Part shown: positions 39,101 through 48,154 of the stretch, piece after piece
How the letters are laid out: every line of letters starts with the position of its first letter
Numbering within the stretch: the first letter of the stretch is position 1
Assembly: GCA_028284385.1 (NCBI GenBank)
Contig: JANQRT010000059.1
Coordinates: 163,788-227,787 of the forward strand
Direction: 5' to 3'
Source of the DNA: Opitutaceae bacterium
Lineage (GTDB): Bacteria; Verrucomicrobiota; Verrucomicrobiia; Opitutales; Opitutaceae
DNA: 64,000 nucleotides
The notes under the pieces: model-generated
Database searches by the model: none
What the model saw: only the letters and a program-made list of their open reading frames with translations
What the model was told of the DNA's origin: nothing
Position numbers and translations under genes: made by a program

Positions 39101-40306
39101 CCGCTCTCGATTCAGGGAACGATCGATGGCGGATTCACTGGCCAAATTACAGGCTCTGGCCTGAGCTTCTCGGGAGAACCGAGTTCTTTTTCGACCACAA
39201 GCGAGTTTGCAGGATTTTATACCGGAGGATTGATATCCGAAAATGGAGGGGATATTGAGATGCGAATTCTGGAAAACGGCCAGACGCTTCTGTGGCAATA
39301 TGGATTCGAAGTGGATCTGGCTCAAGGCCTTGTGACCGATACAGGTGATTTGACCCTTACTTCCATATCTGGTGATGTGTATTCAGGAATTTTGGACGAA
39401 GAAACATTGAAGATCTTAGGTCAGGTATCCGGATCGAATGGAAATGGTGGATTCTTTCTGAGCGATATCTCGAATTCCGCTGAAAACCGTTTCGTGAACC
39501 TTTCTTCAAGAGCTGTCGTGGAGCCTGGGGAAGGCGTTGCTATCGGCGGATTTGTGGTAGCAGGGGAGCAACCTCGAAGGATGCTGATCCGCGCAGTTGG
39601 ACCGAGCCTAGACGATTCTAATTTATTGAACCCGCTGGATAATCCCGTCATCGACCTTTATCGAGATGGTCAGTTGTTGGCTCGCAATGAGGCATGGTGG
39701 AATGGAGGCGATCAATCGGAATTGCAGGACGTGTTCAATGCATTCGGAGCCTCTCTCCTCCAGGAAGGAAGCCTTGATGCGGCTATTCTGATCGATTTAG
39801 AACCGGGACTCTATGGAGCGGTTGCCAGTGGACTTGGCGAAGAACGGACGGGCGATATCCTTATGGAGGTCTACGATGTAAGCGGTCAGGAGAATAGTTC
39901 TGTGGTAAATCTTTCCACACGTGGCAAAGTAGATGGAGCCAATGCGCCTCTCATCGCGGGATTCGTTATTAATGGCACTGAACCGAAACAGGTGCTTATC
40001 CGAGCGATTGGGCCATCCATGTCGGCAGTCGAACCCGAAAATCTTCTATCCGATCCGACCTTGGATCTCTACTCCGGGGCGACTATCATTGCCCAAAATG
40101 ATGACTGGAGTTCAGAAGATGGTTTAGGCGTTTCGGATCGACTAAGGGATGCCTTTGAAGCGACCGGCGCGTTCTCTTTAGAAGAAGGAACGAAAGACGC
40201 GGCGATGCTCATCCTGCTTGAACCAGGAGTGTATGGGGCGGTAATTAGTGGCAAGGGGGGAGCCTCGGGGCTCTCTTTGATCGAGGTTTACGAAGTTCTT
40301 CGCTGA
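36140..40306 (+). CDS. large secreted subtilase with LamG-like and C-terminal tandem domains
   Basis: A 1388-residue exported protease. Residues 5-25 form a hydrophobic signal or anchor. After a propeptide-like region comes a full S8 domain with Asp250 in VLDTGI, His305 in GHGTHVSG, and Ser472 in GTSMASPMVAG. After residue 630 a LamG/concanavalin-like region follows (HSWDFEEESGNAID to RIYDRQL), then Ser/Gly-rich beta segments up to residue 1110. The final 270 residues are two tandem copies of about 130 residues, each starting with an S[ST]R[AG]-containing motif (NLSSRAVV, NLSTRGKV), followed by IAGFV/IGGFV and RA[VI]GPS. The same tandem domain closes the protein at 62145. The enzyme probably works outside the cell or at the surface. 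It is a single-gene unit. Confidence 0.92.
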   Translation: MRGNTLKWIVCISLIAVSYWGWNRAIHSDAPSVAKNSIGNEDASVQSNIESRPAKLDNLSNQSNSGDRSEPPSHPLGRFKDLSVIEYRILKSDGNASSVEFLLQGDPDFPLLISREELVYDEAEDRWLVAMESVMKADEIIFDADPQKVDIGEFETFLTDENLDIAEESKLSDYVQIRIKNPSLDRFYAVLEKARNLFPNTIVVEDHIQFSSAFPSEWNGAVSWHLDQVNAPDAWELTTGSNDVVIAVLDTGIRATHEDLQANLFVNPGEIASNGIDDDNNGFVDDVSGWDFFSNDASPNDQSGHGTHVSGILGAVGDNNRGTAGVNWNVKILPLRVGNQSGLGTSDINEALRYVEMMRGKGINIVATNNSYGSSTPNSSTRREIQDQGDLGILFVAASGNDGDNIDGQLNQYPAGYSEDIIISVGNSTQADTLSASSNYGAQRVDISAPGENVYSTYNGSNSDYTMLSGTSMASPMVAGAVGLLASSEPDLDWQDIKQRILDTADVQPSMEGRLLAEGRLNVLNMLNPDLADHRISISGHPGSVILVPSSDIPIDFLVEAKENAILSFEILDGSNGIAITETAGPLFTASFSSNGFSHVRFIAEVDGIRRNVEKYVIVGPIQDIDSGLHHSWDFEEESGNAIDAAGSASAQIENATRIASPLGKAIDFSGSNSRASYTEDFVPEVTFSAFVRNDRLDSSPHPRIVDSPHYSFYYSTATQEAVDDGNKRTLKFLSERTGSFHVWNAPPDSIFANDWMHVAAVYDSRSLANNPRLFINGREQVVRSQGLGSGSQLTGRNTAYIGDRNNFDRAWDGAMDELRIYDRQLSEKEIATLSARYLQARWNAYSFRESDSDGVTNFSYSDDQGASPTATYTWWLSSNGGPFEQLENQTPSQDVSIVSNVSYQILLAVSDEWSTQFFSAGLFRPAQVEAGVLTGDFDGQGVVWLEIDSSLNGGYITVFDTESSLHSFRQPITIGEGGVFQTVSSSPLSIQGTIDGGFTGQITGSGLSFSGEPSSFSTTSEFAGFYTGGLISENGGDIEMRILENGQTLLWQYGFEVDLAQGLVTDTGDLTLTSISGDVYSGILDEETLKILGQVSGSNGNGGFFLSDISNSAENRFVNLSSRAVVEPGEGVAIGGFVVAGEQPRRMLIRAVGPSLDDSNLLNPLDNPVIDLYRDGQLLARNEAWWNGGDQSELQDVFNAFGASLLQEGSLDAAILIDLEPGLYGAVASGLGEERTGDILMEVYDVSGQENSSVVNLSTRGKVDGANAPLIAGFVINGTEPKQVLIRAIGPSMSAVEPENLLSDPTLDLYSGATIIAQNDDWSSEDGLGVSDRLRDAFEATGAFSLEEGTKDAAMLILLEPGVYGAVISGKGGASGLSLIEVYEVLR

Positions 40307-40397
40307 GCTGGTGGATAAATCCGCTTAAAATCTCACCTATTCAATTCACTAGGTCGCTTTTCTAGGATCTCACTAGAGTTGCATTCCGCTGGTGTAG

Positions 40398-41474
<1,077 letters not shown>

Positions 41475-41492
41475 CGGAACTTAAAAACGAAA

Positions 41493-42002
41493 ATGGCCAG
41501 TCTCAAGCCACTTATCATGAGAGCCAATCGGCTCCTCGGAGCGACGTTGGTCGACCAGAACCTTGTATCGATTGACGATCTGGATAAGGCCAACGAGCGA
41601 CTTCTGGAAATCACGTCCTCGAAGTCCTCGGATCATCAGGCCAGCCTTCTCTCGATTCTGGTTAACGAGATGCAGGCTCTGAAGGAAGATGTGCTTTTCG
41701 AGAAATACATCGAAGACTACGGGCTTGGGATCATTGATGCGCGAAACATCGAATTGCCTGAAGAGCTTTCCATGACTCTCAAGCCTGACGAATGCTGGGC
41801 TACATGGACCATTCCTTTCGATCAGGTCGAAGACACCCGCTATTTAGCTACCGCCTACTACCTTAGTAATCCCGTGCGGAAATACTGGGAGGATAAAGTA
41901 AAGGGAAACGTCATCTGGTTTGCCACTTCTCTCGAGTCCATCATCGGATTTCTGGAAGGCGTCGAATCGGCTGCCTCTTCTGCGGCTCTGGCTGCTAATT
42001 AG
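41493..42002 (+). CDS. stand-alone MshEN-like domain protein
   Basis: A 169-residue protein. Its opening resembles the N-terminal MshEN/GspE-N domain of pilus ATPases ([27 protein letters not shown]). The rest has no motif I recognise. No ATPase domain is present. The family binds cyclic-di-GMP in MshE, but whether this copy does is unknown. It lies five bases before the GspE/PilB gene and would be translated with it, so it is probably a regulator or adaptor of that ATPase. Confidence 0.7.
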   Translation: MASLKPLIMRANRLLGATLVDQNLVSIDDLDKANERLLEITSSKSSDHQASLLSILVNEMQALKEDVLFEKYIEDYGLGIIDARNIELPEELSMTLKPDECWATWTIPFDQVEDTRYLATAYYLSNPVRKYWEDKVKGNVIWFATSLESIIGFLEGVESAASSAALAAN

Positions 42003-42007
42003 CGAAA

Positions 42008-43717
42008 ATGCCTTTAGGACGACTACAGAAAGCCATAGTCGAGCACCTTGGTGAGCTCAAATACCTGAATAGCGAAGCGCTTCAGGAGCTCATCGACTAC
42101 AAGGACGAATTGAATGGATCCGCTTTCGATGAGCTTCTTCTAGTCGATTATGCGATCACATCCCATCAGTTAAATGTGGCCAAGGCCAAGGCTTACGGGG
42201 TTGTGCCATTCAATGTTAGGAGCCTTTCGATCAACAAAGGCACTTGGGAAATCCTGGATCAGGAGTTCTGCGTTCAGAACCAGGTCGTTCCCGTTAGCCA
42301 GGTTGGAGACTATATTGTCGTCGCGTTCGTAAACCCTTTCGAGCTTACCGTTTCGAGTCGTATAACTGAAATAAGCGGGAAGCAGGTGGTTTCGCTTCTA
42401 AGTCCCGAACGGGACATCAAGGAAGTGCTCAACCAGGATAGTCGGCCGCAGGAGAGCGAGTTTAGCGATGTCGTCGAAGCGGTCGGGATGGAGTTTGACG
42501 ATTCCGACAAGCTGGACGACGAGGAATTGGAAGACGAGGAGTCGGCTCCCATTATCCAGCTAGCCAACCGCATTGTTGAAGATGCCTACTATGGTGGAGC
42601 GAGCGATATTCACATCGAGCCTCGGGAACACGAATTATTCGTCCGATATCGAATCGATGGCGTTTGCCAGGAGAAGCTCCGACTCCCCAGCAAGGTTGCT
42701 GGCTCTTTGATCGCACGTTTGAAGATCATGGCGAATTTGGACATCGCCGAACGTCGAATTCCCCAAGATGGACGTATCGTCTTCAAGCAGTTTACGAGGA
42801 AGAACATCGATATCGACCTGCGTGTTTCTACGGCTCCGCTTAATCACGGCGAGGGCATGGTCATGCGTATTCTCGATAAGCAAAAGTCGACCTTGCCTCT
42901 GCCTGCTCTGGGATTTTCCGAGGATAACCTGGCGAGGTATCGCGAAGTGATAACCCAGCCTTATGGGATGATTCTGCACTGTGGTCCTACCGGTTCTGGT
43001 AAATCAATGACCCTGTATTCGGCCCTCAACGAGATCAGTACTCCGGGGCTTGTGATTCGTACTGCTGAAGATCCTATCGAATACACTCTGGATGGCATCA
43101 ATCAGATGCAGATGAATCGTCAAATCGGACTCACGTTTGCTGCGGCCTTGCGCGCTTATCTGAGACAAGATCCCGATATTATTCTAGTGGGGGAAATTCG
43201 AGACCAGGAAACTGCCAACATCGCAGTCGAGGCTGCCCTTACCGGTCACCTTCTTTTGAGTACGCTCCATACCAACGACGCGCCCGGAACGGTGGCTAGA
43301 TTGACGGACATGGGGATCGAGCCTTTCATGATTTCCTCTTCTCTCCTTTGCGTATGCGCCCAGCGTCTGATGCGACGCATTTGTAAGACGTGTCGTATCC
43401 AATATGAGCCTGAAGGTCGCGAAAAGGAAGTTCTTGAAGACGCTATCGAATGGTCCGGAGCCATTTTCAAACATAACCCCAAAGGATGCCCTCGCTGTAA
43501 TAATTCAGGATATAAAGGTCGAGTCGGTATTCATGAATTGATGACGGTAAGCGAGGAATTGGTTGAAGGAATTAATAAGGGCCTGGAGACTGCGGAACTT
43601 AAGAAGATAGCCATGTCTACCGGCATGAAAACGCTTCATCAGGATAGCCTTTTGAAGGTCAAGGATGGCGTTTCGACGCTCGAAGAAGCCTTGGCTACGG
43701 TACCTGTGGATTTATAG
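42008..43717 (+). CDS. type II secretion/type IV pilus assembly ATPase (GspE/PilB)
   Basis: A 569-residue AAA-type motor. The N-terminal MshEN-type domain covers about residues 1-145, and an acidic linker ([15 protein letters not shown]) follows. The motor has Walker A Lys332 in GPTGSGKS, the Asp box [12 protein letters not shown], and the His box LSTLHTND. Near the end a zinc-binding CKTC...CPRC pair lies in the motif before [10 protein letters not shown]. Length and order fit GspE or PilB; the two cannot be separated confidently. It is linked to obgE and a lone MshEN-like protein rather than to pilus genes, and converges with a methyltransferase gene. Confidence 0.93.
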   Translation: MPLGRLQKAIVEHLGELKYLNSEALQELIDYKDELNGSAFDELLLVDYAITSHQLNVAKAKAYGVVPFNVRSLSINKGTWEILDQEFCVQNQVVPVSQVGDYIVVAFVNPFELTVSSRITEISGKQVVSLLSPERDIKEVLNQDSRPQESEFSDVVEAVGMEFDDSDKLDDEELEDEESAPIIQLANRIVEDAYYGGASDIHIEPREHELFVRYRIDGVCQEKLRLPSKVAGSLIARLKIMANLDIAERRIPQDGRIVFKQFTRKNIDIDLRVSTAPLNHGEGMVMRILDKQKSTLPLPALGFSEDNLARYREVITQPYGMILHCGPTGSGKSMTLYSALNEISTPGLVIRTAEDPIEYTLDGINQMQMNRQIGLTFAAALRAYLRQDPDIILVGEIRDQETANIAVEAALTGHLLLSTLHTNDAPGTVARLTDMGIEPFMISSSLLCVCAQRLMRRICKTCRIQYEPEGREKEVLEDAIEWSGAIFKHNPKGCPRCNNSGYKGRVGIHELMTVSEELVEGINKGLETAELKKIAMSTGMKTLHQDSLLKVKDGVSTLEEALATVPVDL

Positions 43718-43754
43718 TCTGTCTTGGGGTTTCTTGCTTCGTCTCGTCGCGTTT

Positions 43755-44870
43755 TCAACGCTTCCTCATTATGACGAGATCCTGGCTGTTTCCAATACAG
43801 CCTGATACGATTTCGATAATTTCGAAGTATTGCGACCATCGAGTCCGAATGTATCTATGAAGATGATACGAGTTTCGATAGTAGGTCTGGTCGGCGAGTA
43901 CGTCGACGAGATCCGAGCTAGCTCCTATATCGAGAAATCCGCTACCCAATACTAGGTTCTGAAGGAGTTCGAAATTACCAGATCGATAAATCGTGGTGGG
44001 CCCGTTTGTCGTGACGGCGATAATAGCGTCTTTTTCCGCGATGCGGCATAGCTCCTCAAGCCATGCGAGTTGATCCTCTTCTCGGAGATGGGTGAAGATG
44101 GAAACCCCGATTATAAGGTCGAAACGGTTATTCGGAAAACCTGTTGGAGGTTCTGTTGAGATTGGCTGAAACTCTCCGAAACCTAGATTCTGGGAGCACC
44201 AATCGACGCTTTCATCGTCAATATCGACACCTGTGATCTCGGTACGCTTTGCGATTGAGGAGAAGTGTCGCGTCAACCTGCCGCAGCCGCATCCCCAATC
44301 CAGAATCCGATTAAAATCTCTGTAGTCTTTTTTCGAGTACTTTTGGATTGCGATCCGAGCTTTTTCGAAGTTCGAGGAACCTTCCAGGAAAAACGAGGCT
44401 TCGTGTCGGCTCCCGTGTACTCGAGCTCGAAGTTCAGGAGGAGGCAGTGGAGCGGATTGGTCTACATGATAGTAGATATTGTGGGCCAGATTGTAGGGAT
44501 GTCTGCTTTTCCGGTCTCCGAGAGTGAATTCAAGAAGCTCTATCTGTCCTAGCTGGTCCTTCCAATTATTGAAGATGCATCGAAACCCGCTTTTCTCGCT
44601 TCCTGGAGTATGCCAGAAAAGGCGCCCAATGTCATCTCGCTGTAGTGAATTCTCAACCACGTCGAATATGTGACCGTTAACGAGAAAAACGCTTCTACTA
44701 AGCGAATTTTGATCGAGAATCGCCCAGCCTTCAGCTGTTATGCTATCCTCTTCGACAACAACCGAATCGATATTCCAAAGAGGGGAGTTCGTGAGAGATC
44801 TTACGATTGCGGCTTTGGCCTCACTATTTTCAAACCGAGCCTGGCTGTCCATCGATTCGATCATAAACAT
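43755..44870 (-). CDS. SAM-dependent methyltransferase
   Basis: A 371-residue protein. The C-terminal half (about residues 175-300) is a class I SAM methyltransferase: motif I is ILDWGCGCGRLTRHF, followed by ITGVDIDDESVDWC and FDLIIGVSIFTHL, the last an equivalent of motif IV. The N-terminal 170 residues show no family I know and may be a substrate-recognition region. Substrate is not known. It is the last gene of a run of six minus-strand genes. The upstream neighbour is a lipoprotein-like gene 44 bases away. Confidence 0.85.
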   Translation of the reverse strand: MFMIESMDSQARFENSEAKAAIVRSLTNSPLWNIDSVVVEEDSITAEGWAILDQNSLSRSVFLVNGHIFDVVENSLQRDDIGRLFWHTPGSEKSGFRCIFNNWKDQLGQIELLEFTLGDRKSRHPYNLAHNIYYHVDQSAPLPPPELRARVHGSRHEASFFLEGSSNFEKARIAIQKYSKKDYRDFNRILDWGCGCGRLTRHFSSIAKRTEITGVDIDDESVDWCSQNLGFGEFQPISTEPPTGFPNNRFDLIIGVSIFTHLREEDQLAWLEELCRIAEKDAIIAVTTNGPTTIYRSGNFELLQNLVLGSGFLDIGASSDLVDVLADQTYYRNSYHLHRYIRTRWSQYFEIIEIVSGCIGNSQDLVIMRKR

Positions 44871-44914
44871 TTCGTGCCGAGTGCGGGCAAATCAATTCCG
44901 ATTCGAGAGATCTT

Positions 44915-45649
44915 CTATTGCGGTTTGAAAGCGATATCGATGGTTCCTCCGTAGAAATCGCCTCTCGTTCTTACCAAATCTCCTGACTCGTCTTCGAATG
45001 TAAGCTCTACCCAGTATACGGTTTTCTTCTCTTCCTCCCTTTCGTTCTCCTTAGGCCGTTTTAGATGGTAATGATACCGATGGATGGTTTTAGCGTCCTG
45101 TTTTGTCTCTCGATACGGCTCTCCAAGAAGATTTCTTGTGTCGCCAATCGTTGGATGCTTTTGAGAACCTCCTCCTCCAAAGCTAACCGTCACTGATGCC
45201 GATTTATTCTTGCGATCAACTTCTGCTCCGCTCAGCGACCTGGCAAAGGATATAATGAGGTCTGCAGGAATAATAGCCAAATAGGTTTCCGATAGCCGTA
45301 TCGAGTGCAGTTTTTCCTTTTTGAATACCATCTGAACACTCATGTCGTAAACATCCGGCTCGTCAGACGCCTCTCGGTATTGCTTATCGAAGATCATATT
45401 CCAGTTTTCGAATTCTCCTGCCGATTCCTTTTCCGAAGGTAGAAATCCCAGCCATTCCATATCGCCTGCCAATAGAAGTGGTTCCTTGAATACGAAGGCA
45501 AGACCGTCCGATCTCTCTATTCGAACGTGTTCGTCGAAAGAGCCCAACTGCCATTTGAGTTGAAGCAGCCTCCAGTAAACGCATCCGCTGCAGAAGATTA
45601 GGATGAGCGTTAACATTAAGGCCAGTCGGATTTTTCTACTGGCATTCAT
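44915..45649 (-). CDS. probable lipoprotein, unrecognised
   Basis: A 244-residue protein with a short basic start and a hydrophobic helix ending in FCSGC, which resembles a lipobox, so it is probably exported and lipidated. The rest has scattered charged segments and a Gly-rich VSFGGGGS loop but no motif I can place. The gap to the AlkB-type gene is seven bases, and this gene and its neighbours form a minus-strand operon. Confidence 0.6.
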   Translation of the reverse strand: MNASRKIRLALMLTLILIFCSGCVYWRLLQLKWQLGSFDEHVRIERSDGLAFVFKEPLLLAGDMEWLGFLPSEKESAGEFENWNMIFDKQYREASDEPDVYDMSVQMVFKKEKLHSIRLSETYLAIIPADLIISFARSLSGAEVDRKNKSASVTVSFGGGGSQKHPTIGDTRNLLGEPYRETKQDAKTIHRYHYHLKRPKENEREEEKKTVYWVELTFEDESGDLVRTRGDFYGGTIDIAFKPQ

Positions 45650-45656
45650 TGCCTCG

Positions 45657-46238
45657 CTAAAGCATGCGCCTGAACGTGATGTTGAGTCTTCCTCCGATCG
45701 ATTTACTCCGCTTAGGAACCTGGTGATGCCAATGCTCTTGGCAATTTTCCATTAGCAACAGCGATCCATCGTGGAGAGTAATCGAGTGAATAATGGATTT
45801 GTCTTTTTTGTATCTAAATTTGAATACGCGTGATGTTCCTAGACTCAGTGAAGCGATAAGCGTCGTGTCGAGGCTTTTCTCAGAGTCGCTGTGCCAACCG
45901 AGGTAGTCCTGTCCGTCTCGATAATAGTTCAGCAACGCCGCATTGAAGGAGAAATCGGCGTATTTTTCCACTTCCGTTTTGATGTCGAAAACCGCTTTAG
46001 GAAAAGGCTCCGGTTCGTGTCTCGTCCCCGAGTATTCGTAGGGGCGATCTCCGTAGTAGGCGTTTAGACGCGGATAGAGGACGGTTTTTCCAAAAAGCCT
46101 TCCGGAGTACTGTTTCCAGTCAATTGTCTTTCGAACGTGATCAAGCGTTCCTGGTTCCAGGAAGTTCTCCATCAATGTTGCTCGACCGTCGCGATCGAAA
46201 ATGGTCGATTTCTTTAAAATCCTTTTTTCTTGTAGCAT
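45657..46238 (-). CDS. alkB: AlkB-type 2-oxoglutarate/Fe(II) dioxygenase
   Basis: A 193-residue oxygenase of the ALKBH2/3-like branch, which removes alkyl groups from DNA or RNA bases by oxidation. The iron ligands are His116 and Asp118 in LGWHSDSE and His172 in HWHHQVPK. The 2-oxoglutarate-binding Arg is in RLNITFRR (Arg184 and Arg190). NYYRDGQD before the HxD motif is typical of the nucleotide-recognition region. Length is close to the human ALKBH2 catalytic core and shorter than E. coli AlkB. The start overlaps the GNAT gene by 25 bases, so it is translated from the same message. Confidence 0.93.
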   Translation of the reverse strand: MLQEKRILKKSTIFDRDGRATLMENFLEPGTLDHVRKTIDWKQYSGRLFGKTVLYPRLNAYYGDRPYEYSGTRHEPEPFPKAVFDIKTEVEKYADFSFNAALLNYYRDGQDYLGWHSDSEKSLDTTLIASLSLGTSRVFKFRYKKDKSIIHSITLHDGSLLLMENCQEHWHHQVPKRSKSIGGRLNITFRRML

Positions 46239-46672
46239 ATCACCTCAAATCCTTGGAATTCCTTTATGCCGACTCTTCTGTAACCAGAGTGCTCATACAA
46301 CTGTTGAGCTTTGGATTGAATGGACGTAGTATCCAGCTTTATCGTTGAGTAACCGTACTTCGTGGCCTGATTCTCTAGTGCCAGAAGCATTTTTTTACCC
46401 AGACCTCTTCCCTGAAGCTTGGGATCCACGCGCATGCGTTTGATTTCGGCCGTCGAATCTATCATCTTTTTTAGAGCTCCCATCGCTACGATCTGATCGT
46501 TTAAAACACCTACTGGAAACGCTCCGCGATCCATAGCATATACGGTATCGATATCGTGGAGGTCATCGTCCCATGAACCATTTCCAGCATGAGCTCCAGC
46601 ATCGTCTAAGGCCACATTATGAAGTTTCCAAACATCCTCTTGGTCTCTGGGTTCATACTGCCTGATGTTCAT
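46214..46672 (-). CDS. GNAT family N-acetyltransferase
   Basis: A 152-residue acetyltransferase. Motif A, which binds acetyl-CoA, is seen in KRMRVDPKLQGRGLGKKMLLALE, and the C-terminal LYEHSGYRRVG is the usual end of the fold. The N-terminal IRQYEPRDQEDVWKL segment is also typical. The substrate is unknown. It lies in a minus-strand run with an AlkB-type gene (overlapping by 25 bases) and a small membrane protein. Confidence 0.88.
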   Translation of the reverse strand: MNIRQYEPRDQEDVWKLHNVALDDAGAHAGNGSWDDDLHDIDTVYAMDRGAFPVGVLNDQIVAMGALKKMIDSTAEIKRMRVDPKLQGRGLGKKMLLALENQATKYGYSTIKLDTTSIQSKAQQLYEHSGYRRVGIKEFQGFEVICYKKKGF

Positions 46673-46688
46673 TTGAGAGTGTGTGATT

Positions 46689-47102
46689 CTATGAAATCGA
46701 TTCTTCCTGTCTGGATGCTTTTCGTTTTAATTCTCCTAGTCGAGTAATGATGTAGGCGATTAAGGCCACTACGAAAAATACGAGAAGCATCCACGCGATA
46801 GACTGCAAGGAACCAATAATGGTCCTGTAAATTTCGAGAATCCAGCGATCGATGTTTAGCTCGACGAGTTGCTGTTCCTTCCATCGCGTGTTTACGTACT
46901 GTTCCAGCGACCGTATGCGGACGCCACCTGAAATTCCGACTACGTAGATGGCGAAAACCATGTATTTCGACCATGCCGTGGAGATTTTATCGGCGATCAC
47001 TCGTCCGAGGATGCTATTCACGTGCGGCTTGAAGAAGGACACGGTGATCCAGGAAACAAGACTAGCCGTTGCGAAAGTTACTATTAATAGAGTGATAAAC
47101 AT
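46689..47102 (-). CDS. small membrane protein, unrecognised
   Basis: A 137-residue protein with two strong membrane segments, at the N-terminus (ITLLIVTFATASLVSWITV) and in the C-terminal third (SIAWMLLVFFVVALIAYII), and a shorter hydrophobic part near residue 50. It has no motif I can name. It sits 16 bases before the GNAT gene and nine bases after the lipoprotein gene. A role in the cell envelope together with the lipoprotein is plausible. Confidence 0.6.
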   Translation of the reverse strand: MFITLLIVTFATASLVSWITVSFFKPHVNSILGRVIADKISTAWSKYMVFAIYVVGISGGVRIRSLEQYVNTRWKEQQLVELNIDRWILEIYRTIIGSLQSIAWMLLVFFVVALIAYIITRLGELKRKASRQEESIS

Positions 47103-47111
47103 CTTAGCCTC

Positions 47112-47924
47112 CTAGCTCTTCTGGACATTTGTATCCAAGATTTGGTTTCTCTCTTTTGAAGGAGATTCTCCCTTTTGCATCAGCTCGCTTTTTAGATTTT
47201 TCATCATGTTTTCCACTTCCGGGATAAGATTTAGATTCGAAGCGATTTGATTCCTTTCTTCCATCCCTCGCTTTTTGTCCCCCGCTGTGGCCGCTACGAA
47301 AACGTTTTTTCTAGTAGCGGTCGCCGTTGCCGTTCCGTAAGGATAGCCATTGCGAACATCCACTAGCAAAGCGTTGGAGAATCCCACTGTTTCGGTCTTC
47401 TCCGATGGAACGACATAAGCCCCAATGAGAGTCCAGTTCGCGACTGCCGAAGACAGTGTTTCTCTTTTCGTTTTTGAATAGACTTCGTAAATCAAGACGG
47501 CATCTAAATGTTGTCTGGCTGCCGCCAGTCGTATTTTCCGAATCACTTCGCTGGTATTGCGAGGCGAATTCTGGACTCTATCCCCATACACGAGTTCGGC
47601 AATCAGGGGGCTGATGGGAACGAACTCCCCAAAATCGGGGCCGATCCGATTAGCTGCATCTCGCCAGGCTTCCCCTTCTTCGCTGGGTAAATTGGAAAGG
47701 TCTCCGTTAACTACACGAGCCAAACCGATTCGAGCTGGAAACCTTAAGATAGGTTCAAGGCTTGCTACCTCCCTTACTTCTTGATTTACGTTCGATGGTC
47801 CAAGTTCACTAACTTTTGGATACCTGCTGAGATAGTCGGTTCCTGACGAGGTTTGGGTGGTTGAATCGCAGCCCATAAATGCAATAGCTGCTGCGACTAG
47901 TATGAATATTGAGATGACTTTCAT
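47112..47924 (-). CDS. lipoprotein, unrecognised
   Basis: A 270-residue protein with a classic lipoprotein signal: a basic start, a hydrophobic helix and the lipobox FMGCDS near residue 19. The mature part starts with a Ser/Thr-rich linker and continues with a mixed alpha/beta fold; the segment ARQHLDAVLIYEVYSKTKRE and the Thr/Ala-rich TATATATRKN stretch stand out. A distant similarity to curli-associated CsgG-type or other outer-membrane lipoproteins is possible but I cannot support it. It is the first gene of the six-gene minus-strand run and has a 230-base AT-rich upstream region. Confidence 0.65.
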   Translation of the reverse strand: MKVISIFILVAAAIAFMGCDSTTQTSSGTDYLSRYPKVSELGPSNVNQEVREVASLEPILRFPARIGLARVVNGDLSNLPSEEGEAWRDAANRIGPDFGEFVPISPLIAELVYGDRVQNSPRNTSEVIRKIRLAAARQHLDAVLIYEVYSKTKRETLSSAVANWTLIGAYVVPSEKTETVGFSNALLVDVRNGYPYGTATATATRKNVFVAATAGDKKRGMEERNQIASNLNLIPEVENMMKNLKSELMQKGESPSKERNQILDTNVQKS

Positions 47925-48154
47925 TTCTATTTCTTTGGTTGAAGGTTTTCAATACCCTTACTCTAGAATGAATTATGCCATCTGGTTATAATAGTATATC
48001 TAAACCATTGATGAATAATGAATTAGATTTTCAGCTTATTTTCGAGCCGTATTTTCACAGAAGCATCTGCGCATTTTGCGCCTATCGGTGATCTACAAAA
48101 AAGGCATTCGAGCTTGAAAGCCTAATGGAGCAGTTTTCTTGGCATGCAGAGAGG

